Part shown: piece after piece, positions 25,099 to 34,286 of the stretch
How positions within the stretch are numbered: the stretch's first letter is position 1
Layout: every line of letters starts with the position of its first letter
Program-made: the position numbers and the translations under genes
DNA from: Bifidobacterium breve
GTDB taxonomy: Bacteria > Actinomycetota > Acidimicrobiia > Acidimicrobiales > Ilumatobacteraceae
DNA: 59,273 nucleotides
Reading direction: 5' to 3'
Assembly (NCBI GenBank): GCA_945862045.1
Contig: CAMAWR010000011.1
Coordinates: 1-59,273 of the forward strand
Notes under the pieces: model-generated
What the model was told of the DNA's origin: nothing
Seen by the model: only the letters and a program-made list of their open reading frames with translations
Database searches by the model: none

Positions 25099-26808
25099 AT
25101 GACGAATGAATTTGGTGAGAGCGAACGCTCGCCCGTTGAGTTGCCCGAGCACCCGCGCGAGGGTCGGGCGTCAATTCCACCGCCACCGGGACGAGCCTTT
25201 GGCGGTTCGCCTGAGGGGGACACGAGCGACAATGCCGACACGAACGACGCGCCTGACCGCGCCAACGGTTCTGACCGTTCCAACCGCTCCACACGCCCGT
25301 CGCGCAACGGTGGCGAAGGCGGTGGTCGCTCGAACAACCGACGCCGACGACGCGGTGGTCGCGGCCGTAGTCGCAGTCGCGGCGAGAATCGCTCGGTCGA
25401 TCGTCGTTCTGACAACGGTGACGGTGCCCGCGACGAATCCGAAGCTGGTCTGATTGCCCGACGTCGTGGCAAAGAACGTGACGGCCGCCCGCTGGGGCGC
25501 TATCTCATGTGCGTGCACGTACGCAACGACCTCACACAGGTCGCCCTACTTGAAGGCCGCAGCCTGATTGAGCACTACGTCAGTCGTCCCGCCGATGATG
25601 CGTTGCAGATTCACGGCAATATCTATCTCGGCAAAGTACAAAACGTGCTGCCGGGCATGGAAGCGGCTTTCGTCGACATCGGCACCCCGAAGAATGCGGT
25701 GCTGTACCGCGGCGATGTGCAATTCGACAAGGAAGATGTGGTCGAGCAGGGCCCCGAGCCGCGTATCGAACAGGTCCTGCGGCGCGGTCAATTGATCCTC
25801 TGTCAGGTGACGAAGAATCCGATCGGTGAAAAAGGTGGGCGACTGACCCAAGAAGTGTCGTTGCCGGGCCGCTTCGTCGTGTTGATTCCTGATTCAAAGA
25901 CGTACGGCATTTCTAAACGACTGCCCGAGAGCGAACGGCGCCGCTTACGCAACGTGTTGGACCGCATCAAGCCCGATGAGCACGGTCTCATCGTGCGCAC
26001 GGCTGCCGAGAACGCCACCGAGCATGAACTCACCACCGACATGGAGCAGTTGATCGAGCGCTGGGCACAAATCAAAGCGAAAGCAGGAAAAGCCAATTCG
26101 CCGACCCTGCTGTACCGCGAGCCATCGCTGGCGGTGCGGGTGATTCGCGAGGAGTTCAGCAGCGATTACCGCGGCATCGTCATTGACGACCGCGAGCTCT
26201 ACGAGGAAGTGCGGGATTACATCATCGCGTTCAATCCTGAGTTCGTCGATCGCGTTGAGTACTGGGATGCCAAGCAACAGGACCTTCCGCTGTTTGAGCA
26301 ACACCGAGTCGTTGAACAGTTGCGCAAGGCGCTCGATCGAAAAGTGTGGTTGCCGTCGGGTGGTTCACTCGTGATCGAGCACACCGAGGCGCTCACCGTG
26401 GTCGACGTGAATACGGGTAAAAACGTCGGTAAGAACAATCTCGAAGAGACGGTGCTCGGCAACAATCTCGAGGCCGCCGAAGAGGTCGCGCGTCAGCTGC
26501 GACTGCGCGATATCGGTGGCATCATCGTGATCGACTTCATCGACATGGAAATCAAAGAAAACCGCCGCAAGGTGGTTGACGCGTTGCGGCATGCCCTGGC
26601 GCGCGACAAGACCCGCACCCAGGTGTTCGATGTTTCCGAGCTCGGCTTGGTGCAGATGACACGTAAACGCATCGGCGAGGGGCTCATCACGTCGTTTGCC
26701 GACACCTGTCAGCCGTGCCAAGGTCGCGGTGTGGTGCTGGACACCGAATTGCTCGAAGACGACGCCGCGGTTCAGGCGGGCGCCGATCTGCCAGGGAATG
26801 CCCGATAG
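25099..26808 (+). CDS. rng: Ribonuclease E/G family endoribonuclease
   Basis: A 569-residue RNase E/G. Residues 1-130 are a hydrophilic, Arg/Gly/Ser/Asn-rich, probably disordered extension. The S1-like domain starts near 140 (YLMCVHVRNDLTQVALLEG, then GNIYLGKVQNVLPGMEAAFVDIG). The DNase I-like catalytic part shows VVDVNTGKNVG and IIVIDFIDME, which hold the Mg-binding Asp residues. The zinc-link is CQPCQGRG. It processes rRNA and degrades mRNA. It precedes rplU and rpmA. I start at ATG 25099 because of the SD GGAAAGG. A longer frame upstream lacks family similarity. Confidence 0.93.
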   Translation: MTNEFGESERSPVELPEHPREGRASIPPPPGRAFGGSPEGDTSDNADTNDAPDRANGSDRSNRSTRPSRNGGEGGGRSNNRRRRRGGRGRSRSRGENRSVDRRSDNGDGARDESEAGLIARRRGKERDGRPLGRYLMCVHVRNDLTQVALLEGRSLIEHYVSRPADDALQIHGNIYLGKVQNVLPGMEAAFVDIGTPKNAVLYRGDVQFDKEDVVEQGPEPRIEQVLRRGQLILCQVTKNPIGEKGGRLTQEVSLPGRFVVLIPDSKTYGISKRLPESERRRLRNVLDRIKPDEHGLIVRTAAENATEHELTTDMEQLIERWAQIKAKAGKANSPTLLYREPSLAVRVIREEFSSDYRGIVIDDRELYEEVRDYIIAFNPEFVDRVEYWDAKQQDLPLFEQHRVVEQLRKALDRKVWLPSGGSLVIEHTEALTVVDVNTGKNVGKNNLEETVLGNNLEAAEEVARQLRLRDIGGIIVIDFIDMEIKENRRKVVDALRHALARDKTRTQVFDVSELGLVQMTRKRIGEGLITSFADTCQPCQGRGVVLDTELLEDDAAVQAGADLPGNAR

Positions 26809-26811
26809 GGT
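26806..26811 (+). promoter_or_regulatory. Possible -10 (TAGGGT) of rplU
   Basis: TAGGGT overlaps the stop codon of the RNase E/G gene and ends 11 nt before the rplU ATG. It could give L21/L27 an extra short-leader promoter besides read-through. Confidence 0.35.
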
Positions 26812-26822
26812 ACGAGGTCGTT

Positions 26823-27134
26823 ATGTACGCAGTGATCGCCACAGGTGGCAAACAAGCGAAGGTCTCGAGTGGTCAGACCCTGCGCGTTGAGTTGCTCGAC
26901 GGTACGACTGGCAGCGAAATCTCGTTGCGACCGGTGCTCGTCGTGGACGGCGCCACGGTGCTGTCAACCCCCAAAGACCTCGCCAAAGCCACCGTCAAGG
27001 CGACGATTGTCGGCGAAGACCTCGGCGTCAAGATTGATGGCTTCACCTACAAGCGCCGCACCAACCAGCGTCGCCGGTTCGGTCATCGTCAGCGTTATAC
27101 CCTCGTCAAAATCACCAGCATTGTGAAAGGCTAA
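26823..27134 (+). CDS. rplU: 50S ribosomal protein L21
   Basis: A 103-residue L21. MYAVIATGGKQAKVSSGQTL at the N-terminus and KRRTNQRRRFGHRQRYTLVKI near the end are diagnostic. It binds 23S rRNA near domain I and lies next to rpmA in the usual order. ATG 26823 is the only reasonable start, 14 nt after the RNase E/G stop. Confidence 0.98.
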   Translation: MYAVIATGGKQAKVSSGQTLRVELLDGTTGSEISLRPVLVVDGATVLSTPKDLAKATVKATIVGEDLGVKIDGFTYKRRTNQRRRFGHRQRYTLVKITSIVKG

Positions 27135-27137
27135 ATC

Positions 27138-27392
27138 ATGTCAAAGACAAAGGGTGGCGGTTCAACCAGGAACGGTCGCGATTCCAACTCACAGCGTCTC
27201 GGTGTCAAGGTATTCGACGGCACCAAAATCACCGCCGGCACCATCATCATCCGTCAACGGGGCACCAAGGTGCACCCCGGTAAGAACGTGCGCCGCGCCA
27301 AAGACGACACGTTATTTTCGGTGGTCAACGGCAGCGTAAAATTCGGCGAGCGCCGCGGGCGCAAAGTCGTCGACGTGCTACCCGTTGCCTAG
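27138..27392 (+). CDS. rpmA: 50S ribosomal protein L27
   Basis: An 84-residue L27 whose N-terminus reaches the peptidyl-transferase centre. [20 protein letters not shown] and [13 protein letters not shown] are diagnostic. It begins directly with MSKTKGGG and shows no Firmicutes-type cleavable N-terminal extension. The last 15 bp overlap the convergent nucleoside hydrolase gene. Confidence 0.98.
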   Translation: MSKTKGGGSTRNGRDSNSQRLGVKVFDGTKITAGTIIIRQRGTKVHPGKNVRRAKDDTLFSVVNGSVKFGERRGRKVVDVLPVA

Positions 27393-28310
27393 AGCAGCGC
27401 GCAACATCGACTGAAATTTCGCCTGGTCGGCACGCAACACCACGCGCGTGTTGGCTTTCTTGCGCACCGCGCCACGCCAGTCGACCATCGTCTGGCCCCG
27501 GGCATGACCTTCACCAAGGATAATTTCGACGTATTTGGTGGCCTCCTGCGTGACGATCGAGTCGTCGATTGCCACACACATTGCAATGGGGTCCGGGAGA
27601 TCAAAGCCGTTGATCTGTGTGACGTTGCGGCAAAATTCGCGCACGTTGCGTTGAATGTCGATCGCGAATTCGCCGAGCGGTGACAGCGCCCATAATTCGG
27701 CGGCCAAATCATCCATCACGACGGCGTCCTGCCAACTCACGTCCCACCCGACCATCTCAATTTTCAGACCTGACTCGAACACGACATAGGCGGCTTCAGG
27801 ATCAGCCCACACGTTGAACTCTGAAAGCGCCGTCACATTGCCCGGAAGCACGCCAGTACCAGCCATGCTCACGCAGCGTTTGACCCACGAAACGAATTGT
27901 GGCTCACTGCGCACGGCGACGGCAATGTTGGTGAGTGGGCCGAGTGTGACGAGTTCAATTTGACCAGGGTTGGCGCGGAAGGCGGCGATCATCGCACCAA
28001 TGCCGTCGTGGGAGGTGGGCACACGCCCGCTCAGGTGCAGGCCGATATCACCCATGCCGTCGATGCCGTGCACATTTTGGGCCGAGTCCAATGGTCGTGA
28101 GAGCGGGCGGTCAGCGCCAGCATGGACCGCGACGGTCGCCCCACAGCGTTCGATGGTGAGCAGGGCGTTCTGAACGGCCATTTCGAGTGGCACGTTGCCG
28201 GCGACGATCGACATGCCGACCACCTCGACATCGGGATGCCGCAGCGCGATGATGAGTGCAACGACGTCGTCGCTCGCCGTATCGGTGTCAATCCAGATTT
28301 GACGCTTCAC
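27378..28310 (-). CDS. Inosine-uridine-preferring nucleoside hydrolase family
   Basis: A 310-residue nucleoside N-ribohydrolase. The calcium/ribose-binding N-terminal cluster DTDTASDD (Asp8, Asp10, Asp14, Asp15) is intact. [11 protein letters not shown] corresponds to the usual HGxDG(L)G block, and [10 protein letters not shown] and [14 protein letters not shown] are family marks. It would split nucleosides into ribose and free base for salvage, which fits the presence of upp in the region. Start is GTG 28310, supported by the TAGCGT just upstream. Base preference is not predictable. Confidence 0.88.
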   Translation of the reverse strand: MKRQIWIDTDTASDDVVALIIALRHPDVEVVGMSIVAGNVPLEMAVQNALLTIERCGATVAVHAGADRPLSRPLDSAQNVHGIDGMGDIGLHLSGRVPTSHDGIGAMIAAFRANPGQIELVTLGPLTNIAVAVRSEPQFVSWVKRCVSMAGTGVLPGNVTALSEFNVWADPEAAYVVFESGLKIEMVGWDVSWQDAVVMDDLAAELWALSPLGEFAIDIQRNVREFCRNVTQINGFDLPDPIAMCVAIDDSIVTQEATKYVEIILGEGHARGQTMVDWRGAVRKKANTRVVLRADQAKFQSMLRAALGNG

Positions 28311-28318
28311 GCGACCGC

Positions 28319-28324
28319 ACGCTA
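28319..28324 (-). promoter_or_regulatory. Leaderless-type -10 (TAGCGT) of the nucleoside hydrolase gene
   Basis: On the minus strand TAGCGT ends 8 nt before GTG 28310, in the 25 bp after the dgt stop codon. Confidence 0.55.
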
Positions 28325-28335
28325 GACGATGATCG

Positions 28336-29454
28336 TCAGACGTCGATACCGCGGGGGAGTCGCGCCCGGTCGTAGTCGAGTAGTTGCAGCGCCTGACGAC
28401 AAGCGAAACGGTCGGTCATACCCGCCACGTAGGTGACGGCCTGTCGCAGTGCTTCGGCACTATTCGCCGGCCCGACACCTTGTTCGAACGCCACTGCCAT
28501 GTGTTGTGGTTGGGCATGAAAGTGCTCGACCAACGCCCGTAGCAAGTCGACCACCGACTTGGCTTGCGCACGTGATTCGGTTCGCATGTAGATGTTGTCG
28601 TAATTGAATTTACGGAATGCAGCAAGGGCACCGGCCGTCTCGGCGGTCATGCCGATTCGACCCGAGTGTCGGGCAGCTTCGATCATTGCGGTGATGAACG
28701 AACGCAATTGCGAGCCGCGCGTCGTGCCGCAGCGTGCCCGCACCTCGTCGGGAAGGTGCTCTGCGACGACGAGACCGGTCGATACTGCATCTTCGAAATC
28801 GTGGCAGACATATGCAATGCGATCAGCCCATGACACGACTTCGCCCTCGGGGGTAGCAGGGGCAGGTCGGGACCATGAGTGGTTGCGAATACCGTCGAGC
28901 GTTTCGTGGCACAGGTTGAGCGACGACAGCGCGACGTCGGCACCCCACACGGCATGGTCGTAGCCGCCATCAATGTACGGCGAGAGGGCATCTTCGCTGG
29001 CGTGACCACCGGGGCCATGCCCACAATCGTGGCCAAGGGCGATGGCTTCGGCGAGTGCCACATTGAGCCCGAGTGCCCGCGCGATCGACACGGCGACCTG
29101 CGCGACTTCGAGCGCATGAGTGAGACGCGTTCGTTGATGATCTTCGGGGAAGACGAACACCTGGGTTTTGCCGGCGAGTCGCCGAAACGATGACGCGTGC
29201 AGGATACGGTCGCGGTCGCGTTCAAAACACGTGCGGAACAGGTCTGGCTCTTCGGCGACCGTACGATTCCCTGCACCGAACGACCGCGTGGCAAGCGGCG
29301 CCAGAAATTCGGCTTCGTGCGCCTCGCGGGCATCGCGCGAGACCAACTCGAGGCGACCGGTACCCGCCCACGAATCGGCATGTGCAAACCGAATGGTGCC
29401 ATCGGAGGTGTGTCCGTGCATCGTTGCCGCCCACGATTCGGCGCGTGACGTCAT
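28336..29454 (-). CDS. dgt: dNTP triphosphohydrolase (dGTPase-like HD protein)
   Basis: A 372-residue HD-superfamily enzyme that removes triphosphate from dNTPs. Metal-binding residues are visible in RTRLTHALEVAQVA (H) and ALGHDCGHGPGGHASE (HD). A downstream Asp in SWADRIAYVCHDFEDA completes the site. DRILHASSFRRLAGKTQVF is the family signature. I start at ATG 29454, because TATCGT lies 6 nt upstream. A later ATG at 29421 is possible. It belongs to the class often annotated deoxyguanosinetriphosphate triphosphohydrolase-like; nucleotide preference is unknown. Confidence 0.9.
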   Translation of the reverse strand: MTSRAESWAATMHGHTSDGTIRFAHADSWAGTGRLELVSRDAREAHEAEFLAPLATRSFGAGNRTVAEEPDLFRTCFERDRDRILHASSFRRLAGKTQVFVFPEDHQRTRLTHALEVAQVAVSIARALGLNVALAEAIALGHDCGHGPGGHASEDALSPYIDGGYDHAVWGADVALSSLNLCHETLDGIRNHSWSRPAPATPEGEVVSWADRIAYVCHDFEDAVSTGLVVAEHLPDEVRARCGTTRGSQLRSFITAMIEAARHSGRIGMTAETAGALAAFRKFNYDNIYMRTESRAQAKSVVDLLRALVEHFHAQPQHMAVAFEQGVGPANSAEALRQAVTYVAGMTDRFACRQALQLLDYDRARLPRGIDV

Positions 29455-29460
29455 ACGTTC

Positions 29461-29466
29461 ACGATA
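29461..29466 (-). promoter_or_regulatory. Leaderless-type -10 (TATCGT) of dgt
   Basis: Minus-strand TATCGT ends 6 nt before ATG 29454. It is back-to-back with the obgE promoter on the other strand. Confidence 0.5.
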
Positions 29467-29485
29467 CGCAGTGGGTCTGCGCTTG

Positions 29486-29491
29486 TAGCGT
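29486..29491 (+). promoter_or_regulatory. -10 element (TAGCGT) of obgE
   Basis: TAGCGT lies 47 nt before the obgE ATG, giving an expected leader of about 40 nt that holds a strong SD, AGGAGGT at 29524-29530 with 8 nt spacing. It is a leadered counter-example to the leaderless genes. Confidence 0.5.
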
Positions 29492-29538
29492 AAAAAGGCC
29501 GCCACTTCGGCCCGAGCGTCACCAGGAGGTCATCAAAT

Positions 29539-30801
29539 ATGAGTGCCTTCGTTGATGAAGCACAACTCAACGTTTGTGGTGGACAGGGCGGGGCCGGTTG
29601 TGTAAGTTTCCGTCGTGAAGGCCCCGAGGTGTTCGGTGGACCGAACGGTGGTGACGGTGGCGATGGCGGTGCGGTGTGGCTGATTGCCGACCACAACGTG
29701 GCGTCACTCGTGGCATTCCGTGACCACCCGCACCGCCGCGGTGAAGACGGCGTGTCCGGGATGGGCAAAGACCTGCATGGTCGTCGCGGTCGTCCAATGG
29801 AAGTGAAGGTTCCCGAGGGCACGATCGTGAAGGACTTCGACTCTGGTGAGGTGCTGGCTGACCTGCGCACCCACGGCATGCGCTGGCAGGCGATTCCTGG
29901 TGGTCAGGGTGGTCGAGGCAACGCACGATTCCTCACCAACAAGCGCCGGGCACCGAAGTTTGCCGAGCAGGGTGAACACGGTCCCGACCGGTGGTTGCTC
30001 CTGGAACTGAAATTGATGGCGGACGTCGCCCTCGTCGGGTATCCGAACGCCGGCAAGAGCACGTTCATTTCAGCGGTGTCGGCGGCCAAACCGAAAATTG
30101 CGAACTATCCATTCACCACGCTTGAGCCGCATCTCGGCGTGGTGCGCATGGGGGACGAAACTGAATTTGTCATCGCCGACATTCCCGGTCTCATTGAAGG
30201 TGCCAGTCGAGGTCGGGGCCTCGGGCACCAATTTTTGCGCCACATCGAGCGGGCCCGGGTGCTGTGCATTCTCGCCGACCTTGTCTCGATGGAGGGCATC
30301 GCACCCGAGACCCAAGTCGACGTGCTGCTTGGGGAGTTGCAGGCGTATCGACCAGAACTCCTCGAGCGTCCACGCTTGATCGTTGGCACCAAGCTCGACT
30401 CGGTAGACCCAGAGACCAAGGCCAAGTGGGAAGCCTCGGGCAACCGTGTCATGTCGGCGGTCACTGGTGCCGGCGTGCGCGACGTGCTCGGTGCGCTGGC
30501 GGAGATCGTGCGTGACGCCCGAGCCGTGCCCGACATTGATGACACCGAAATTACCATCCGCCCGCAGGCCGAGGGAACGCGGGTAGAAAAAATGGGGGAC
30601 AACGAGTTCCGCCTGCACGGCAGATCGGTGGAGCGTGCCGTCGCCCTGAGTGACGTCAATTCACCCGATGCGCTCAACTACATAGATGATCGTCTCACCG
30701 GGCTTGGTGTGCCACGGTTGCTGTCGCGGGCAGGTGCGCAAGACGGTGCGACCATCCATATCAAAGAATTCAGTTTTGAATACACCCGTGAGGTTGGCTG
30801 A
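29539..30801 (+). CDS. obgE: Obg GTPase (ribosome assembly / stress control)
   Basis: A 420-residue Obg protein. The glycine-rich Obg fold spans about 1-158. The G domain has GYPNAGKS (167-174), PFTT (191-194), DIPGL (214-218) and a NKxD-equivalent GTKLD near 285. A C-terminal OCT domain (about 345-420) is present, as in actinobacterial members. It binds late 50S particles and responds to guanine nucleotides. The strongest SD in the window precedes it. proB follows after 28 bp. Confidence 0.96.
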   Translation: MSAFVDEAQLNVCGGQGGAGCVSFRREGPEVFGGPNGGDGGDGGAVWLIADHNVASLVAFRDHPHRRGEDGVSGMGKDLHGRRGRPMEVKVPEGTIVKDFDSGEVLADLRTHGMRWQAIPGGQGGRGNARFLTNKRRAPKFAEQGEHGPDRWLLLELKLMADVALVGYPNAGKSTFISAVSAAKPKIANYPFTTLEPHLGVVRMGDETEFVIADIPGLIEGASRGRGLGHQFLRHIERARVLCILADLVSMEGIAPETQVDVLLGELQAYRPELLERPRLIVGTKLDSVDPETKAKWEASGNRVMSAVTGAGVRDVLGALAEIVRDARAVPDIDDTEITIRPQAEGTRVEKMGDNEFRLHGRSVERAVALSDVNSPDALNYIDDRLTGLGVPRLLSRAGAQDGATIHIKEFSFEYTREVG

Positions 30802-30829
30802 CCATGAGATCGGTTGTGGTGCACCCAGC

Positions 30830-31915
30830 ATGAAGCTCGTTGCAAAAATCGGAACATCGTCGATCACCGATGGTCGTGGGGCCATCGACGTCGCAATGGT
30901 TGAATCGCTCTGTGCCCAAGTGGCGCAACTGCGAACGAATGGCCACGAGGTGCTCGTCGTAACCAGCGGTGCCGTTGCCGGTGGGGTTGCGGCACTCGGG
31001 CTGACCGAACGCCCAACCGATACTGCAACGTTGCAGGCACTCTCGGCTGCGGGTCAGAGCCGTCTCATGGGTCACTACAACATGGCCCTCGACCGCCACG
31101 GTCTGGTGGGGGCCCAGGTGCTCCTCGTGCCGAACGATTTCATCGATCGTGCGCAGTACCTCCATGCGCGACAGACCATGCTGCGACTGCTTGAACTTGG
31201 CTGCGTGCCGATCATCAATGAAAACGATGCAATTGCCAGCGATGAAATTCGTTTTGGTGACAATGATCGAATCGCGGCCCTGGTCGCTCACAGTGTCGAC
31301 GCCGATGTACTCGTGTTGCTCACCGACACCGAAGGGCTGTTTACCGCCGACCCGACGAACAATCCATCGGCTGCACTGATTACCCACGTGGCGGCCAATG
31401 ATGAACTCATGTCGGTACGCGCCGGATCGTCGACGACCGCGCGGGGCAGCGGGGGCATGGCGTCAAAATTAACCGCGGCACGAATCGCCAGTTGGTCGGG
31501 GGTGCGCACCGTGATCGCCCGCGCCACACGCCCCAATGTGTTGCAGGATGCAGCCGCTGGCGCCGACGACGTGGGCACCACGTTCGCCGCCCACGATCGC
31601 CGTCTGACCGCTCGGAAGTTGTGGATTGCATTCGCCGCCCAGCCGACAGGTTCGGTCACGGTCGACGCCGGTGCCGCCACTGCGCTGGTGACGCGCGGAG
31701 TGTCATTGCTGCACGCCGGCGTGGTTGAGGTGCGCGGTGATTTCACGGCTGCCGACATCGTCGAGGTGCTGGATGTCGCCGGCGATGTGATCGCCCGTGG
31801 TTTGGCCCGTGTCGATGCGCGTCAAGCAGCGGCGGCGGCCGGCAAAAAAAGCAGCGAGTTACCCGATGACGTACCAACCGAGTTGGTACATCGCGATGAT
31901 CTCATCGTTTATTGA
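30830..31915 (+). CDS. proB: Glutamate 5-kinase
   Basis: A 361-residue enzyme catalysing the first step of proline synthesis. KLVAKIGTSSIT, VTSGAVAGG, INENDAIASDEIRFGDND and LLTDTEGLF are the amino-acid-kinase marks. The C-terminal part, about 275-350, is a PUA domain. ATG 30830 is the natural start. Its partner proA is not the next gene, which is a difference from many genomes. The 3' end overlaps murJ by 7 bp. Activity is usually feedback-inhibited by proline. Confidence 0.95.
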   Translation: MKLVAKIGTSSITDGRGAIDVAMVESLCAQVAQLRTNGHEVLVVTSGAVAGGVAALGLTERPTDTATLQALSAAGQSRLMGHYNMALDRHGLVGAQVLLVPNDFIDRAQYLHARQTMLRLLELGCVPIINENDAIASDEIRFGDNDRIAALVAHSVDADVLVLLTDTEGLFTADPTNNPSAALITHVAANDELMSVRAGSSTTARGSGGMASKLTAARIASWSGVRTVIARATRPNVLQDAAAGADDVGTTFAAHDRRLTARKLWIAFAAQPTGSVTVDAGAATALVTRGVSLLHAGVVEVRGDFTAADIVEVLDVAGDVIARGLARVDARQAAAAAGKKSSELPDDVPTELVHRDDLIVY

Positions 31916-33300
31916 TAAGACCGTCTACTGACCAGGCCGCCGAGGTGCGCGGTGCCGTGCTTACGACGCAAAACCTCCACCGCCACGACTGCCGAGACAA
32001 GGTAGGCAATCGCAAACGCCAGGCCGAGACCCCGCACGCCGTACAGCGGCATCAGCACGAATGCCAACAATACGTTGAGCACGTTCTGGAGCACGTTGAT
32101 GACGAACGGTGTGCGCGTGTCGCCATGGCTGTAAAACCCCCGCAACGTAAACAAATACAGCGAGAAGCCAACCAAGCCGATCGCCAGACCACTGAGAGCT
32201 TGCGCGGTTGATGCAACTGCGGCATCACTGAACTTGCCCCAGCCGAGCAAGATTTGCACGATTGGCTGGGCAAAGATTGCCAGGGCAATACTCGGCAACA
32301 ATGTGAGGGCCATGGTCGTTCGTGCGCCACGGGCGAATTGAATCTGAAATTCCGTTTGATTACCCTGCGCGGCGGCCCGGGCCAGTAACGGGGCGGCAGT
32401 CGTCACGATCGTGACGGCAAGCAACCCGTGTGGCAACTGAAAAATCATCATCGCCTTGGCGTACGCATCGAGTTGACCAGTCCCGGGCTCGGCCAGATTC
32501 TTTACGACCACCAACGCCGTCTGATTGGCGGCGATATATCCGATTGTCCAACCAGAAAGTCGGGCCAGTTCGCGTACGGCTGGATGGCGCGGGGCAAAGT
32601 GTGGCCGTGGCAACGCTCCGGTGCGAATCGCGGCGATGAGCACGAGACCCGCCATCGCTGCGATGCCGACGGTGGGCCCGAGTGTGAACCACCAGAACAG
32701 TCGTGTTCCCGCCACGGCATTGGCCAGGTCGACTTCGAGAATCGCAGTGTCGGTGCGCAGCGCCAGCAGGGCAGTGATGGCGACCAAATTTGACGCAACC
32801 GGTGCCCAGGCGGCAATCAGGAACCGGCCCTGGGCATGCAGGATTGCGGCGGCAAGCGCGTTGACGCCGTAGAAAAAGATCTGGATGAGAAACACCTGCG
32901 TGAGGGCGGTGCCGACCGTCTGGAACAGTTCGGCATCGCCAGCCGGAGAAAGTGCGTACAGTCGAAAAATAAGTGGAGCAGCAGCGATCGCCAGCACCGT
33001 GATGAGGGCCAGGGCGACCAGCCCCGTGCCAAAGACTGCCGCGGTGCCATTGCGATCGTTGCGTTCGCGATGGCCGACGAAGAGCGGTACGAGTGTGGCG
33101 GTCAGGGTGCCACCAAGCAGCAGTTCATAGATCACATTGGGGGCGTTGTTGCCGACATCGAATGCGTCGGCCAGCGCCGTTTGACCGATAATTGCCGCAA
33201 AGACAATGAGCCTCGCCAGCCCGGTGATTCGTGATGCGAGGGTGCCACTCGCCACGCCGAGATTGCTCGCCAAGAGCGAGCGCTCAATCATCAATATCAC
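31909..33300 (-). CDS. murJ: MurJ/MviN-type lipid II flippase
   Basis: A 463-residue MATE-like polytopic protein with about 13-14 hydrophobic segments. ASGTLASRITGLARLIVFAAIIG at the N-terminus, NAPNVIYELLLGGTLTATLVPLF, and FYSHGDTRTPFVINVLQNVLN late in the protein are family marks. It flips lipid II to the outer face for wall synthesis, consistent with mre/rodA/mrdA nearby. I use GTG 33300; ATG 33291 would shorten it by three residues. No long cytoplasmic extension of the mycobacterial kind is present. Confidence 0.93.
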   Translation of the reverse strand: MILMIERSLLASNLGVASGTLASRITGLARLIVFAAIIGQTALADAFDVGNNAPNVIYELLLGGTLTATLVPLFVGHRERNDRNGTAAVFGTGLVALALITVLAIAAAPLIFRLYALSPAGDAELFQTVGTALTQVFLIQIFFYGVNALAAAILHAQGRFLIAAWAPVASNLVAITALLALRTDTAILEVDLANAVAGTRLFWWFTLGPTVGIAAMAGLVLIAAIRTGALPRPHFAPRHPAVRELARLSGWTIGYIAANQTALVVVKNLAEPGTGQLDAYAKAMMIFQLPHGLLAVTIVTTAAPLLARAAAQGNQTEFQIQFARGARTTMALTLLPSIALAIFAQPIVQILLGWGKFSDAAVASTAQALSGLAIGLVGFSLYLFTLRGFYSHGDTRTPFVINVLQNVLNVLLAFVLMPLYGVRGLGLAFAIAYLVSAVVAVEVLRRKHGTAHLGGLVSRRSYQ

Positions 33301-33350
33301 CGCGGCAGTGGCGGGGTCGGGGAGAGCATTTGCTGCTCACCACACCACTC

Positions 33351-33356
33351 AGGCTA
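33351..33356 (-). promoter_or_regulatory. Possible -10 (TAGCCT) of murJ
   Basis: On the minus strand TAGCCT lies 50 nt before the murJ start. It faces the MoxR gene promoter on the opposite strand in a 112 bp divergent gap. Confidence 0.4.
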
Positions 33357-33399
33357 TTCGCTAAATCGGTTCGGTGAGAGTCACGGCGTGTTGCATGAG

Positions 33400-33405
33400 T
33401 AGCGT
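33400..33405 (+). promoter_or_regulatory. Leaderless-type -10 (TAGCGT) of the MoxR gene
   Basis: TAGCGT ends 7 nt before ATG 33413. Two earlier in-frame starts (33374, 33395) would place this promoter inside the gene, so ATG 33413 is preferred. Confidence 0.6.
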
Positions 33406-33412
33406 TGCACAG

Positions 33413-34279
33413 ATGACTAGTACTTTTAGCTCCGTTGCACAGGTCCGCGATGGACTCAAGACGCTCAATTATCTTGCCGATGACGGCATTGCCGGCGTCG
33501 TGTATCTGGCCCAGCGCCTCGGTAAGCCGGTCTTGATCGAGGGCCCTGCCGGCACCGGCAAGACGCAGTTGGCCAAGAGTGTCGCCGAACTCGTTGGTGC
33601 ACGTCTCATTCGACTGCAGTGTTACGAGGGTTTGGACGAATCGAAAGCGCTTTATGAGTGGAACTATAAAAAGCAGTTGCTGCGTATTCAATCCGACAAA
33701 AAGAGTGACACCTGGTCGGACGTGCACGACGACATTTTCAGCGACGAGTTCCTCCTCACACGCCCATTGCTGGAGGCCATCTCGGCACCGGATCCGGTCG
33801 TGTTGCTGATCGACGAAGTCGATCGTGTCGAGGTTGAAACTGAGGCATTGCTGCTCGAGGTGTTGAGCGAGTACCAAGTGTCGATTCCAGAACTGGGCAC
33901 GATCACCGCCAAGCAAATCCCGATGGTGTTCCTCACCTCGAACAACACGCGCGAGCTATCCGAAGCGTTGAAGCGTCGTTGTTTGTACCTCCACGTCGAC
34001 TACCCCGACCTTGAACGCGAGAAAGAAATCGTGCTGGCTCGGGTGCCGGATATCAGCAAGAACCTCGCCGACCAGATTGCGCGCATCGTGCGTAGCATTC
34101 GCCAACTCGACCTCAAGAAGGCCCCGTCGGTGAGTGAAACACTCGACTGGGCCCGCACGCTCATTCTGCTTGGTGTCGAACATATCGACGCCCAGCAAGC
34201 CAAGGAAACGTTGCACGTGCTGTTGAAGTACCAAACCGATATCGCCAAGGCTGCCAAAGAGCTGTCGGTCGTCGAGTAG
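33413..34279 (+). CDS. MoxR/CoxD-family AAA+ ATPase
   Basis: A 288-residue AAA+ protein. Walker A GPAGTGKT (44-51), Walker B LLIDEVD (131-137), sensor SNN (176-178) and the KRRC arginine finger (near 187) are present. QCYEGLDESKALYEWNY is typical of the CoxD-like MoxR branch. These act as chaperones for metal-cofactor insertion or complex assembly, together with a VWA protein. Exactly such a CoxE-like VWA gene starts 8 bp downstream. No cox/CO-dehydrogenase genes are in the window, so the client is unknown. Confidence 0.88.
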   Translation: MTSTFSSVAQVRDGLKTLNYLADDGIAGVVYLAQRLGKPVLIEGPAGTGKTQLAKSVAELVGARLIRLQCYEGLDESKALYEWNYKKQLLRIQSDKKSDTWSDVHDDIFSDEFLLTRPLLEAISAPDPVVLLIDEVDRVEVETEALLLEVLSEYQVSIPELGTITAKQIPMVFLTSNNTRELSEALKRRCLYLHVDYPDLEREKEIVLARVPDISKNLADQIARIVRSIRQLDLKKAPSVSETLDWARTLILLGVEHIDAQQAKETLHVLLKYQTDIAKAAKELSVVE

Positions 34280-34286
34280 GCGCACC